Below are positions 1 to 11,821 of a DNA stretch of 64,000 nucleotides, one piece after another. Position 1 is the first letter of the stretch; the number at the start of each line of letters is the position of its first letter. Origin of the DNA: Tubiluchus corallicola. Lineage: Eukaryota; Priapulida; Priapulimorpha; Priapulimorphida; Tubiluchidae. The DNA lies in assembly GCA_030141605.1 (NCBI GenBank), contig JAQGDQ010000372.1:140001-204000 (forward strand), read 5' to 3'. The translations under genes and the position numbers were made by a program. A model generated the notes under the pieces. It worked only from the letters and a program-made list of their open reading frames with translations. It ran no database searches and was not told where the DNA came from.

Positions 1-260
1 GTCGTCAGCATCATTATCGTTCTTGCTGTCATTATGGTCACCTTCGCTGTGACCACTGCTACTTATTGCTACTACAACTCTCCTTATCCATTCTATCCCA
101 TCTATTTCACTTCTGTTCGGTAAAATTTTGTTGCTGCTGCTGCTCCTCTTGAAATTGTGGCTGTCATGCTGTTGCCTGTTCCTGCATTGTTGCCGTAAGA
201 GTCATTGCTGGCTTAGTGCTGCTGCTATTGCTGTTGCAATTGTCGTCCAGCAGTAATGGA
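1..260. other. Low-complexity sequence, no gene seen
   Basis: The stretch is rich in degenerate TGC, TTG and CAT triplets, which looks like cryptic simple sequence. No splice-bounded coding exon or RNA gene was recognised in it. Confidence 0.5.
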
Positions 261-265
261 TTTCT

Positions 266-823
266 GTTGTTGTTGTTGTTGGCATCCTTCTGTCTCTGAA
301 GACAATGGCGTGTGCGCCAAGAGAGTCAGTTATTGATCACACTGATGGAGCTGCAGCGTCGACTGTGACTGAGCAATCCGATCCTTGAACCACTGGAGTG
401 GCCTCTCCAGGGCGCACGCCTGGGGGAGGTGTATGGAGATCCTGAGTTGCCCAGACAACAGGAGCCCCCTCTCTTCCTCCCTGGTGTAGTCCAAAGGAAA
501 GCGGAGCGATACGTTTGGCACCAGGTTGGCTGCAGGAGCTGCCGGAGTCAGTGAGCATGCTGCACTGGTCCGCCGGGGCTCCACTTTGGAAGGTTTACTC
601 CTCTACACATGGCCATTGGGTCACTTGACCTCCTCCGCCCTCTAGCCATTGGCTGCTTGTGTAGCTCCTCCGCCTAGTGTCAGATACAGTGTGGGCACCC
701 CGCAAGCCTACAGCACCTGGTATTCCTAGGCGGTCACCCATCCAAATACTAACCAGGTTCTGTGTTGCTTAACTTCAGTGATCATACGAGAACCAGTGTT
801 TTCAACGTGATATGGCTGTAGAC
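266..823 (-). mobile_element. 5S-rRNA-derived SINE, copy A (full length)
   Basis: Read on the minus strand, the element starts with a nearly complete 5S rRNA sequence (about 823 down to 704, about 120 nt, with the intact internal-promoter region around GGTTAGTATTTGGATGGG). A unique body of roughly 420 bp follows, and it ends in an (AAC)n tail, seen on the plus strand as (TTG)n near 266-280. A 5S head, unrelated body and simple-repeat tail define a SINE of the SINE3 type. Two further copies sit near 10.6 kb and 57.5 kb. The linked body and tail argue against an ordinary 5S gene. Confidence 0.88.
704..823 (-). pseudogene. 5S rRNA-like SINE head
   Basis: About 120 nt on the minus strand match the general eukaryotic 5S rRNA, from the 5' end near 823 (ACAGCCATATCACGTTGAA) to the 3' end near 704 (GGTGCTGTAGGCTT). 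Some differences from the usual sequence are visible in the loop-A and box-A region (for example AGAACCTGG for AGAGCCTGG). It supplies the RNA polymerase III internal promoter of the SINE and is probably not a ribosomal gene. Confidence 0.8.
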
Positions 824-2019
824 AATAGATCTCTACCAACGCTATTTCGTGGATGTTTCTTTGTTTTTCTAAAAGCAGCCATGACAGTAATAGAGTAGTA
901 ACACTGGCACAATCAGGAAACAATACAATATACTTCAGTCTACGTATATGTAAAAAACGATACAGTTTTTTTATATTACGAAGATAAATCCTTCAAATCT
1001 GTAGTTATGACGTAGTAACGACGGCAAAATATCATTCATTTGCACCCACAGATTATAATGGTTCTGTCCATTACGAAGCCGTTGCATACTGACGCCTATA
1101 CTAGGCTGGGATGTCATGTTTCCGTAGCACAACAGGCGCTTTTTCCCATCTCAGCACCTGTTCCACTGGCATAGAGGATGCAAGAAGAAAAATCTGGTAT
1201 TTCACTTTTTAAATCTATCGTCCCCCTCATTTTTGATAACTTCTTAGCACCATCGCCCACAGTTCCATGTGTAATTATATATGTTCAAGACAAATGCGTC
1301 CAGTGCATACTAAAAAAAACTAAAGTGCAAAACTAAGGCCTAATTATATACAATAAATGGACATATTTACAAACACCGTATTAAAATATTTTTACAAAAC
1401 AATTATACGAAAGTACATTAAATTTTACATGACATAATAGCTTGTAGGACAACAGACAAAATTCAATATACGGTACGCAATATACAAATTCAATATGCAT
1501 TCACCTTTAATTCCGTCTTATTGTAATATACTTATGCCCACTTATGGTAATATACACTTTCCTATCTGCGAATCCGTTTGCTCGACGCTCGTCAAAAGGA
1601 ACTTTTCGTAAGGGATTATTACGTTAACGTAAGACATTTGGTAAAACATTATTAGAAATAACGTCGTAAAGTGATTTTAATGTTATTTTAAAATGAAAGT
1701 ACAGTAACACTGAGAATTTAATTGACATCATTTTGTTTATGTCGGCTGCGCATTAATAGCGTAATTATTGATGCTATTCCCATTGCGTAACACCTAAACT
1801 AGTCACCACCAAGCACATTATATTAACCATAGGGGATATTAGCAATAACGCTTAATATGTTTTCCTGTCATTTTTAATTATTATAAGCTTACATGCAGGC
1901 TTAATGATATACGATGCACGACTGCGCGTTAATGCTTAACCACTGACAGTGCGAATTTATCATTGTATTAATGGTATGTCGTTACCGTGCTAGCGCAATT
2001 CAATGCTGGACTTTCTTTT
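824..2019. other. AT-rich intergenic DNA with a LINE tail fragment
   Basis: No coding exon was recognised. Positions 1283-1437 match 38897-39044 closely (both begin GTTCAAGACAAATGCG), so this piece is probably a LINE 3' UTR fragment on the minus strand. A perfect 14-bp palindrome, TTACGTTAACGTAA, lies at 1619-1632. Otherwise I see nothing. Confidence 0.5.
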
Positions 2020-2027
2020 ACTGTAAA

Positions 2028-2387
2028 CAGGGCCTATTTCAACCTAGGCGAGGCCCGGGGAAGTGGGGCGTGTGAGGCCCCATGGGGGTGGGGTGGGGGG
2101 GGAGGGGGAGCGCTATCATTGTTGGTGCCCAGAAAATTTTTGAACTGCTAGAACGCTGGAGAAGCATTTTCGAAGAGAAAATATGGAGTTATACAGTTGT
2201 TAAAGGAAAGAACAACTGAAAGCAAAACTGCTTTATTCTCAAGACCAGTCCTTAATACTTGTCAATACTGGCAAACGGCGCCCGTGCGGCGAGAGAGAGG
2301 GAGAGAGGAGGCAGTATGTTCGCGTAAAGCAGAAAAAATGTTACCCCGGGGAAGTATCCCCACTTCGCCCCCTTGAAATAGGCCCTG
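2028..2387. mobile_element. hAT-type MITE, family 1, copy 1
   Basis: A 360-bp element with 13-bp terminal inverted repeats, CAGGGCCTATTTC at the left and GAAATAGGCCCTG at the right. It is flanked by a perfect 8-bp duplication, ACTGTAAA, at 2020-2027 and 2388-2395. An 8-bp duplication with ends beginning CAG is diagnostic of hAT transposition. The interior is GC-rich for this region and holds no transposase. Copies 2 and 3 lie at 46923 and 48964. Confidence 0.93.
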
Positions 2388-2395
2388 ACTGTAAA

Positions 2396-3535
2396 TATGC
2401 CTTTTCGTATGTAAAATAATTTCGATAAGAATCAGAAAATGCCTGCGGCGTATTAGGCCTAATTAAAGTCCTAGAATTGGGGAAACTAAAGAAGAGGAAG
2501 AGAAACAAGGGAGACAGTTGTGAAACGTAGTAACGATGGAAAGTACGGGAAAAATTTATATCCAAAAGTGGGCAGACTTTGGTCGTGATATTGGGTTCTT
2601 TGCGTTGGTCATTCAAGGTGAAGGGCTGGTTAAGTCGACTGGTCAGTTTCGTAATTTATATTTATATGCATCCAGGGTTTTAATAAGAAAGCTAGTTGAA
2701 CCTTTAAGATTGGCGGGACGTGGAAGCACTGATTTTTTTTTGAAAGTGCACTATCTTCTATTAGTAAAATACGATTTTTAGTAGATGGCGACGCTAGAAC
2801 TGTAAACAGCGCAAGTAACAGCATAATTATTCGGCATCATATATGGCGCCATCTATAAACAGAAAATGAACCATTGTAAACTGATGCCCTTGTAGGATAA
2901 GTTAAGATAAGTTGAAATGAATGTAAAATATGGTGGGTTTTCACAGCCAGGTTTCAATTTTTATTTTACAAAGTAAAAACCAAACGATGGCACCAATGCA
3001 CTGCTATATGCTTGAGCAGCGACCTTAGGTAAATTATTATATTATTATTATAATTGTTTATCTTTAAAAACTATGTACAGAATATATTCCCGATATTGGT
3101 AGGGATATGTTTAAAATTTCTAAAAGCATTTACAACGTATTGAACCTATTCGCATATATATATAATTTAGAATCCAACGCACGAGACACATTGAACGACA
3201 ACGATCATATACAATAGACATAGTTACAAATTATAATCCAACACTACATATATACATAATGAAAGATAACGAACACATTTTAATACTTAGTAACAAAAAT
3301 TTAGGTAAAAAGGTCAAGGATACCGTCAGTAGTCCATTTTGGCTTTAGAATTTGATAAGTTAAAAATTGCAATAATTTACTTATAATGCGCCAGTATACT
3401 CAAACCGTTAAGAAAGATACTTCAGAAATCATGCTGCTCGAAATCATCACGACCTCTGTCAAAGATCAAACAAATGACCTAGTCTTTAATTCTAAACCTT
3501 AGTCCATGGGCTTTTCAACAATAATTTAAATTAGT
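2396..3535. other. AT-rich intergenic DNA
   Basis: Short open frames around 2341-2824 on both strands lack splice signals and show no family resemblance. No RNA gene or repeat shared with the rest of the window was recognised. Confidence 0.45.
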
Positions 3536-3539
3536 AAAC

Positions 3540-4008
3540 GCACACTATGTAACTTCAAGACTTGTTTGAAGGAATCGGCAGAAGGATATCTCCAGACAAG
3601 AATGCGTCTTCAGTCACATAGGCTGCGGATAGAAACGGGTAGATGGGCGAGACAGCCAAGGGAAGATAGGTTATGTCCTTGTGGGGACATTCAAACTGAG
3701 AAACGCGTTATACAGACATGCCCCCTAACATCAAATATTAGAAACCGCTACGACAATGTAAACTTTGCTGATTTAACTCACTTCTTTGAGCACACTAATT
3801 GTTATATGATCAGTTATGAAATTTTGCAACTTTTATGCTGATGTACCTTGTATGCATAACATTGTTTTTAATGCTATAACCTTGAGTAGGAAATGTACGT
3901 AAAGTGACATTTGGACTAAAATCACTAATGTATCGATTGTGGCATTTACCTTGTTCCTCGTGTATACATGTAACTTGTTTTAGTCAATAAACATACATAC
4001 ATACATAC
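3540..4008 (+). mobile_element. LINE 3' end with a pol C-terminal fragment
   Basis: The open frame at 3566-3841 carries a C-terminal motif of non-LTR retrotransposon polymerases: a conserved RLRIETGRW-like stretch, then a Cys-rich segment (CPCG, then CPLT) and a stop. An untranslated tail follows and ends in AATAAACATACATACATAC near 3985-4008, a simple-repeat LINE tail. The upstream reverse transcriptase is missing, so this is a 5'-truncated, dead copy. Which LINE clade it belongs to cannot be settled from this fragment. Confidence 0.75.
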
Positions 4009-4011
4009 ATA

Positions 4012-5800
4012 AATAGGAGCTTATAGAATCTAACAACTCAAAAAATGTAAGCAGAAAAGGTACCACACGTGGATCTTGCCAACGTCTCGTGATATTTGAT
4101 TTAGTTTTATACTGAAAAAAACAGGTTTTTTTGACATAATTTGGATTCTCACCTGCCTTATCCAATAATAAGCTTCAAGTCTTTGACCGGCTTCATTCTA
4201 AAAAATACAAAGGAAAACGCTGTTCTAGTACAAAAAATCATTACAATCGACAATATCAGACGGGACGGACAAAATTACATCTGAAAAGGTTTTTATGTCA
4301 TTATAGGCCACGGTTTACTAGGCGCTATAAGCGGCCTATTTACCGTGTTGTGGTTATGAATTATTATCACGTGACAACCACGAGGCAAATGTACATAAAT
4401 GTGTTTCTTCAGTTTATTATATATCACTATAGTTTATTAGAACAATAGTACGTAACTGCCACTATAAGTTACTTCTGATATTATACCACGAGGAACACGT
4501 GATTGATAAAGTGCATGGTCTGAGGCACAACCTGTGTGGCTCAGTTAGTAGTGGAACAACCTGAACAAGTTCGGCCTGACTCCACGTTATACCGTCAAGA
4601 ATTCCTGTTTTTTAACGGAAACTACCTATTACGTCAGTTGGTATAACCTCGTTTACATAGTAATATGATATTGTCATAAAATCAACACTATTGTAGATAC
4701 AGCGGCAAGCCACCCATTTGACTACCGTGTTTTTCATTTAACGATTGTTTACTTAGGTTTATTGCAAAACGTGAATGCAGTCAATGGAGGACAAGCAAAC
4801 ATGGGTGTCACTTGTCAGATCCATGTGACAGTTACAATAAAACGTCGAGGAAGGATTATAGAACGTGTTGACCCAAATAGAGTACAATCAAGAAACTGGT
4901 TAAAGGAAAAGTCAAGCCTTCAAGGAAGCTGGGCTTATTTCAACGTTCGCGAAAGATGTTAGAAGGATGTAGTAATAAAAGTGCAATAAGTGCCTCGTGT
5001 GATTAGGAAAATCACTTGAAAGTCGAAGCATTCGTCCTCGGGTTCTCCCATTTTGAACGCGTATTCTTCCACCAATGACGTTAGTTCATCGGATGAATAA
5101 AAGCAATGCACTATCACTTTCCGTGAAAGTACAATAATATTTGCAAAAAATCAGATTCCAATTTTGTGATATTTTCGCATTAACATTGGTTAAGTTACAA
5201 AAGCTTGAATTAGTTTAAACAACGTCAAAAGTTGCTTACGAAAAGTCACAACGTCTTAAAGTTTTGTCACTATTTTCAGGTGAATGGCGCCTACCGCCGC
5301 GCTGATAATTTCTGTTCAGAGGTTATATAAATTAACTTTATGCTCCATAGACAGTTTTTTGCCAATTTCTTTGTCATATTTTTATAAGTTTAAGTGACAA
5401 CAGTAAAATAAACCCAACAGGCTTAGTGACTTGTCCTCTCCTTTAAGCAGCTGGCGGAGGTAAAATTCTTATTGTCATTATTTATCACCAAATGATTACT
5501 AATTATTAGTATTTATTTAACACAGTTCATTGCTGATGAAATGTGCGAAAAACGAATTCTAATTGCCAGATAATTGTAGCTAAATTTGACGAAAAGGGTT
5601 CTGACGAGAGTTCTGGAAAAAAAATCGGTTCAGTTGTAAATGGTAGTAATGGAATTTTGTTACGAAAAGTATAAAGTATATAAAAAAGAAATTAAAAGTC
5701 GGTATTGATAAGCAGTAATGTTTGTAGAAAGAAATACAACTAATTCTGTCAAATCCCAGTCATCTCTGGTTCACTCACAGTCACATATATGCGAGTCGTC
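4012..5800. other. Intergenic DNA with a small palindrome and a dispersed repeat
   Basis: No coding exon was recognised. An imperfect palindrome lies at 4309-4347. Positions 5390-5450 match 28511-28580 in inverted orientation (shared core CAACAGTAAAATAAACCC), so they belong to a dispersed repeat family. Confidence 0.45.
4309..4347. repeat. Imperfect palindrome, 17-bp arms
   Basis: The arms at 4309-4325 and 4331-4347 (CACGGTTTACTAGGCGC and GCGGCCTATTTACCGTG) are largely reverse complementary around a TATAA loop. It could be a hairpin from a decayed transposon end. No function is claimed. Confidence 0.6.
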
Positions 5801-5809
5801 AGTCATAGA

Positions 5810-6309
5810 CAGGCTACAAGATTATGGATATCCATAAAATAAGACCAAAACTCCATAAAATAAAATTTGAAAAATCCATAAAATAAGAAATGCATAAAAT
5901 AAAAAAAATATTTTTTTGTGATTTTTTGTACAAAGTAACGAGTTGTAAGCATTGGCAACACTGAAAACGAACGTTAGAAGGAGAGAAAGAGAAAGAAAAC
6001 AAACCAACAAAAGCGCATTTCCGGATTTGCTATTTTACATTGTTTTTTTCTCATTGTCTTTTTGTTATCAAGATGTCGAAGTTTCAACCAAAGCATGAGC
6101 TGGAGTTCGGTCTGAAAATAAGTCCTGCGTGTTTAAAAACACGTTTCAAGCACTCCTGTTTTTACTTTTTAATTGATTTCCCCCTGGGCATCTCGTTCCA
6201 GATATAGTCTATTTCTTATTTTATTGATGTCCATAAAATAAAATTTCAAAAATCCATAAAATCAGCTATTTTATTTATTTTATACATGTCCATAATCTTA
6301 TGCACCCTG
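5810..6309. mobile_element. hAT-type MITE, family 2
   Basis: A 500-bp element flanked by a perfect 8-bp duplication, GTCATAGA (5802-5809 and 6310-6317). The ends are inverted repeats of about 30 bp: the left begins CAGGCTACAAGATTATGGA and the right end, reverse complemented, begins CAGGGTGCATAAGATTATGG. Copies of CCATAAAATAA lie just inside both ends. The short open frames within it are AT-rich noise. No transposase is seen. Confidence 0.9.
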
Positions 6310-6492
6310 GTCATAGACCTTTCTCCTTAATCGAGTTGTACATGTAACCTCAAGGACACCGATAAATTCCGTAATTATACAAACTTGTTCTTGTTGCAGA
6401 AATTATTCTTCAGTGTTTCTTCTAGACAAAATAGATAAATAGAGTAGCTAAGTCAGTCAGATACTATAAACTTCAAAGTTAACAATACTTAC

Positions 6493-6680
6493 AACGTCTT
6501 TCAGTAAAACCAGCTCCAGTCCAAAGCTGACATTGACTGGTGTGTAGTTATTGGCTGCCGGAAGTACAACCGGATTGTACTCGCTGTCTACGATTAGAAA
6601 CTTGTACAGACGATCCAAAACTGACGTGTTATTCTTGCCATAGCTTGATTTAGAGGTACTTCTCGCTGCTTCCAGCCTCA
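6493..6680 (-). CDS. Exon of a nicotinic-type Cys-loop receptor subunit (partial gene)
   Basis: A single 188-nt minus-strand exon, bounded by an acceptor ACACAG (6681-6686) and a donor GTAAGT (6487-6492), entered in phase 1 and left in phase 0. It encodes the start of the extracellular ligand-binding domain of pentameric ligand-gated channels: LDRLYKFL (helix 1), then YNPVVLPAANN, then VNVSFGLELVLLKDV (beta strand 1). This lines up with the family pattern LYKxL..YNPLxRPVxN...VxVxFxLxLxQIxDV. The exon ends at the DV of the DVDEKNQ segment, where I recall vertebrate nicotinic receptor genes having an intron. NNYT and NNTS are possible N-glycosylation sites. Signal-peptide and downstream exons were not found, so it is a partial gene with distant exons or a lone relic. 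Ligand and ion selectivity cannot be told from this piece. Confidence 0.75.
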
Positions 6681-6747
6681 CTGTGTTTCAATCATATTAC
6701 AGGAATATAAGAATAGTACGAATTTTATCGTACAATATTGCATACAC

Positions 6748-7122
6748 TGCAGTAGTTCCCAAACTTTCTCGGACCGTCACCCAAATCGGGAAACCCGGTC
6801 GTGTCCATTACCCCCCACCTAGTACTACCTCTCCAACTCAAAAAGTAAACACACGTATATGTCACAAGCAAGCAAAATTATTTATGTTTGCTGGTGACAT
6901 AAATAAATTTCCAGGTGTTGTTGTTGTATTGTTGCCTAAACAAGAATTACAATTACTGAACCTGTCCTTACTGAGTGCCGGAGGCAGTCTCTTCAAGAAG
7001 AAAACTACGTAAAATGCATTCCGAGCGAAGTTTTAAAAATTTTCAGAGAGGTGCCCGTTACCTCCCAAAAAAAAACATATTACCCCCCGGGGGTAATTTA
7101 CCCCTACTTTGGGAACCACTGG
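6748..7122. mobile_element. hAT-type MITE, family 3 (CAGTGGTTCCC ends)
   Basis: The ends are inverted repeats: the left reads CAGTAGTTCCCAAACTTT and the right, reverse complemented, CAGTGGTTCCCAAAGT. Near-identical 8-mers flank it, GCATACAC (6740-6747) and GCATACAG (7123-7130). This end sequence recalls widespread animal hAT MITEs. The interior holds C-runs and G-runs and an incidental open frame but no transposase. Confidence 0.82.
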
Positions 7123-8620
7123 CATACAGTGAATGTAACTAAAAAAATTATTAAAAATTACAGAAAAATCATAAACACAGCGGATACGTAAAGTAATTAT
7201 TCATCTAAGCAAATAAGTAACAACAAAATAATGTTGTTATGACATTTTAGATGTATGATGCATCGTCAATGTCTCATAGAATGAAATTGCATAAGAACCG
7301 TTGGTTTCAACAGACACGTGATGCTTGGGTGTTTTTAGTAATTATTTATGATTAAAAGTATATTGTCTTACCAAAAGATAAACAGAGGAAACAGAAATTG
7401 AAGCTTATCCAGTGGGAAAACATCGAAACGTTCGTTGGAGATAATAAATTATCATCGCAGAATCAACGCCAGTCTTTGTTCTCGGCTATTTCATTATTCT
7501 TTGTTCTGTCTAATGGAACAATTCATCTGTCAAAGCGTAGAAGTCATTTCATCCAAACTACGTTGTAAAACAAGCGATTTTATTCACAGTCAAGTAATAA
7601 AATAATGCGTAATATCAACTTTAAACGTGAAATATAGCTGCACCGAGCTTTATTTTCAATGGCTTCCGTAGCTTCCAACTTTTGACACATGACTATTGAC
7701 CGCCATCTCTTGTGGGAAACTTAAACAGTTATCTGGCACAATTAATCAAGCTATCAAATTTTAAAATTGAGAAAATGAGAGTCACAGTTAGTGGTAACTG
7801 GGAATTGTAGTCCCGCAAGGCTATCAAGAAGCCATATTAGCCAGCAGAGCCGTTGGTACTCACCTTTTGAGAAGAATTTGCTGAAATTTCAAACTGCAAG
7901 GTCCTACATGATGTTTCAAAAAAGTATCTAAATTTACGTAGGATAGCAATTTTGCTGGTGTGGTATATTAAAGTTTAGCTTATGGCTATAAGCTAATGAC
8001 CTTTATGAAGCTATTTTATTGTTTTTAAAAGTTTTTTAACAAATTCATTGAATTAGATAACTAAAAGCAAAGTTGTGATTAATGGGCAGGTTCTGCTTGA
8101 CAATTCAAAATCATAAAGGACGTTGAAATTTCGACTTCTGGTAATACGATAAATTAACTTAAAAATCCCGAGTCTTCTGTGTGTAAGAAATCTATCTTAG
8201 CTGTCAATCCGTTGAGCACTGGAACAGTTTTATAATAGACTAGACTATGATTACGTCATGATGTTCGTAAATTGAGCTAATTGGTACAATTCAGGTGACT
8301 GGGCATTTTGTTAAAACAACACTATCTAATCAAGATTTTTAGTTTGCAGAAATTTCACTAAAGTTACTGTGTGCATTTGATTATAGTAACCGAAATAGTT
8401 ACATTGATGCAAAGTAATAAAACTAGATGTAAAATCTATACATAATAGTCTTCGTACCTGTTTATTTACTAGATGGGTTAATCTCTTCAGTAATGCTGAA
8501 GCATATTTTTGGCTTACAAAATGAAAAATTGGAAAGGATTTAATTTAAAAAGATGCTTGACAGATGGCAGCAGCAGAATTGTGATACTTGTTAGTGTGTC
8601 ATAATATTTGAAAAGGTCAG

Positions 8621-8686
8621 GATGCAGCCTGGATTTGAACTAAAGACGTCAAGCTTACGCTGAAGCCTTATGACCACTAGACAACC
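8621..8686 (-). repeat. tRNA-like sequence, probable SINE head
   Basis: The minus strand carries an A-box-like TAGTGGTCATAAGG and a B-box-like AGTTCAAATCC at tRNA spacing. The stems do not fold into a convincing cloverleaf, so a tRNA-derived SINE remnant is more likely than a working tRNA gene. Confidence 0.45.
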
Positions 8687-8867
8687 CTGTGTTCATGACA
8701 GATCTTAATTCATTCCTTACATTTGAAAAACCAATTCAGCAATTTTCACATTTCCTTTCTTTCATGCTTTCAAATTTAGTATTCGATTATTACGGGTAAA
8801 TTGTGTAATTAATAACAATCTTGAAGTTATATAATACAATACACACTGTAATATATATATATATACA

Positions 8868-9106
8868 GTCGCCGCTTAATAGACTCACTTTATATATTAT
8901 ATATAATATTATACGAACTAGTCCCTAAATTCCTTTGTGCAGTTAAAAATTAGAAAAAATGTTTTAAAATATTAATTTATATAAATGAGTTAGCAATAAT
9001 TACCGATAGTTTTTATGTATATTTGAATAGAAGCGGCCCGTTCCAGGCGTTATTGAGTCAATTAAGCGATTGAGTCTATTAGATTAGCCGTGAGTCTATT
9101 AATATA
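8868..9106. mobile_element. Possible TA-flanked MITE
   Basis: The segment starts near ACAGTCGCCGCTTAATAGACTCAC and ends with GTGAGTCTATTAA, giving a 13-bp inverted match (TTAATAGACTCAC). Both sides are (TA)n, fitting TA target preference but making a real duplication impossible to distinguish. Confidence 0.4.
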
Positions 9107-9371
9107 TATATATATATAGTTCCAATCTTTTCCTTTGGAAGATTTTAACAAAAATGCATTTATAACATTGATAATTACGTCAGACTTCCGTTCACTTATT
9201 ATCGTTCTCAAGTTCGTAGAAGGAATTTGATTACGCAGTGACACCGTTCTCTTCACAGTGTCTAACAATAGACCTACTAAAACTTGTTCAAAAAATAAAA
9301 CTTTATGCTAACTAAATACGAATCAATTTCTAAGCAAGTGGAATTACGTAGTAGGTTAGAAATAGAATTCT

Positions 9372-9397
9372 AAGGTAAGGTAAGGTAAGGTAAGGTA
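9372..9397 (+). repeat. (GGTAA)n tract made of donor-like sites
   Basis: About five tandem copies of the pentamer AGGTA/GGTAA lie roughly 100 bp before the SUCLG2 start codon. Each unit spells AG|GTAAG, the core 5' splice-site consensus. It may be chance microsatellite expansion. Confidence 0.8.
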
Positions 9398-9495
9398 ATT
9401 TAAAGTTTACGCGAGTCCATGTGTCTGTGCAACAAAATACAGTTGAGCCTAACTTACTTTTGTACGATGCGCTTTATTTTTAACGCTACACGTTC

Positions 9496-11744
9496 ATGAT
9501 GGCTGCGTTGTGTAAAAATGCTTGTTCTAAAATATTTCGGAGTTTCGTTGGAAATAAGGTTTGATGTCTTTAGCTAGCGAATAAAAAAGTCAGTAACATA
9601 CGTTGACACACCTAGAATGTTAGAAGCAACAAACTGTAAATTTAATCTTATAATGTGTGCGTTCTCAACTGCCTAAATTTTGATTTGTTTTGACCTGGTT
9701 TGTTTTTATGTTAATTTGTTGTTGAAGTGCATAGTGCATTGGATTAAATTTAAATTGGTTCCGTTTTAAAGGAACAAAGCTCAAATTACAGCTTAACTCT
9801 TAAGATCAATGCCCATGTCATACTGATATTATGTAGTTAAGTAGTACTAGTTTTATGTTAATAATAATATAATTATAATTGATTCCAAAGTTGCGAACCT
9901 TAAGCTTAACCGATTGATCTCCCATCCTGCCGTACTGAATTTCGAATAAAATATCAAGCTAAATTGGATATTTTTCAATTCAATATGGTATTCAATTCAA
10001 TGGATACCGGTCCGAAGCTGAAACAAATTTCCTTGTAAACTCTATAATGCTTTATCATTTTAAGTTAGTGGTGAACTGTATAAAATTGTTTTGATTAGCA
10101 AATCTGTATTCGTATTTAATGGTTGATGTTATGTAGTATAGCATTAAGTATTTTAAAAACAGCCCCAATTCTTTCCAAAACTGTTCAAAAACTATTATGT
10201 ATAATCAATATAAACAATATTTAAGGTAAATTACAATATGCTCGTAGCTTTGAAACGACTTGCGAACAGATGGCGCATTGCATTCTTTGAGTTGTCATAT
10301 AGAAACAAAGCAAATGTCGGCTGTTGCGCCGTTTTCACTGTTTCTTATCAGATGCTTTCAGATGTCTTTTCATAAGCATTATAGGGAAATATTTGTTTAA
10401 TATAATTTACACCGAATATGACAATTATTAAAAAAGTGACTTGGGCATACCGAACGTTCACCAAACCTTTACTAGACCAGTTTTCATATGCAGGGAACAA
10501 ATTTCATGCATTCCATACATGTGTGAAACCTTGCATTCAGGTAAAAATCGGTGATCCAAACATTTTGTGCATCCCTAAGTTGTTGTTGTTGTTGGCATCC
10601 TGTCTCGGAAGACAATGGAGTGTGCGCCAAGAGAGTCAGTTATTGATCACATTGATGGAGCTGCAGCGTCGACTGTGGCTGAGCAGTGCGATCCTTGAAC
10701 GTCTCCAGGGTGCATGCCTGGGCAAGGTGTATGGAGCTCCTGAGTTGCCCAGACAACAGGAACCCCCCTCTCTTCCTCCCTGGTGTAGTCCAAAGGAAAG
10801 CGGAGCAATATGTTTGGCACCAGGTTGGCTGTAGGAGCTGCCGGAGTCAGTGAGCATGCTGCACTGGTCCGTCTTCGGGGCTCCATTCTTGATTTGGAAG
10901 GTTTACTCCTCTACACATGGCCGTTGGGTCACTTGACCTCCTCTGCCCTCTAGCCGTTGGCTGCTTGTGCAGCTCCTCCGCCTTGTGTCGAGACACAGTG
11001 TGGGCATCCTGCAAGCCTACAGCGCCTGGTATTCCTAGGCAGTCACCCATCCAAGTACTAACCAGCCTCAGAATTCAAAGTAGAACAAGGTATTAACAGG
11101 ACTTAGAGATTTGAAACTGTAGATGATTTTTATGATTTAACACAAAATAATCACTGTTATAAGCTACTTCTGTTCATAGGTGGCACTGTGCAGTGCTCCT
11201 GTACGATGGCTCAATTTGCAAGAATACCAGAGCAAACAGCTGATGGCCGATCACGGCATATTTGTTCAGCCTTTCAAAGTGGCCGATACTCCAGATCAAG
11301 CAACAAAAATAGCACACGAACTTACTCAGTCAGTCAGTAAGTATTCTTATAACAGACATAATTTAACCATTAATGTATTTTAAATTATTATTTAAAGATA
11401 GTCACGTGTGTCTCTTCTTTTCCATTATTGAACATTATTTTATTATAAACTAACACATTTGTATAATAATTCAATTTTCATTCGTCTTAAATGCAAAATC
11501 TGATAATTTTCAATTACCTGGTACATGCTCATTAACTAATTAACTGTAGTAGTAACAATCCTGAGAGGGTGGCTGCCCTCGATAACTTATAGTTCTTTCG
11601 CCACTTTTTCACCACTAATCAATAATTACTTTTGCACTTTGTAATATTATTGTATGTTGTACAGATTTATAAATCTCTTAGTTATGTATTTTGCTATTTT
11701 AAAAATGGTGATAAACTAATAAACTTACTTACTTACTTACTTAC

Positions 11745-11821
<77 letters not shown>

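Larger units (their letters stand above)
7131..9371. other. AT-rich intergenic DNA upstream of SUCLG2
   Basis: No coding exon was recognised. The region contains a tRNA-like SINE head on the minus strand (8621-8686) and a MITE-like inverted-repeat segment (8868-9106) set in (TA)n runs. Confidence 0.45.

Noticed and set aside
704-823. Functional 5S rRNA gene
   Set aside because: The same 5S sequence is joined to the same body and AAC tail at two other sites, one with target duplications, so it is a SINE head.
10418-10834. Plus-strand 138-codon frame as an alternative SUCLG2 first exon
   Set aside because: Most of it reads through the antisense of a 5S SINE. The exon at 9496-9558 has a presequence, a donor and the right phase.
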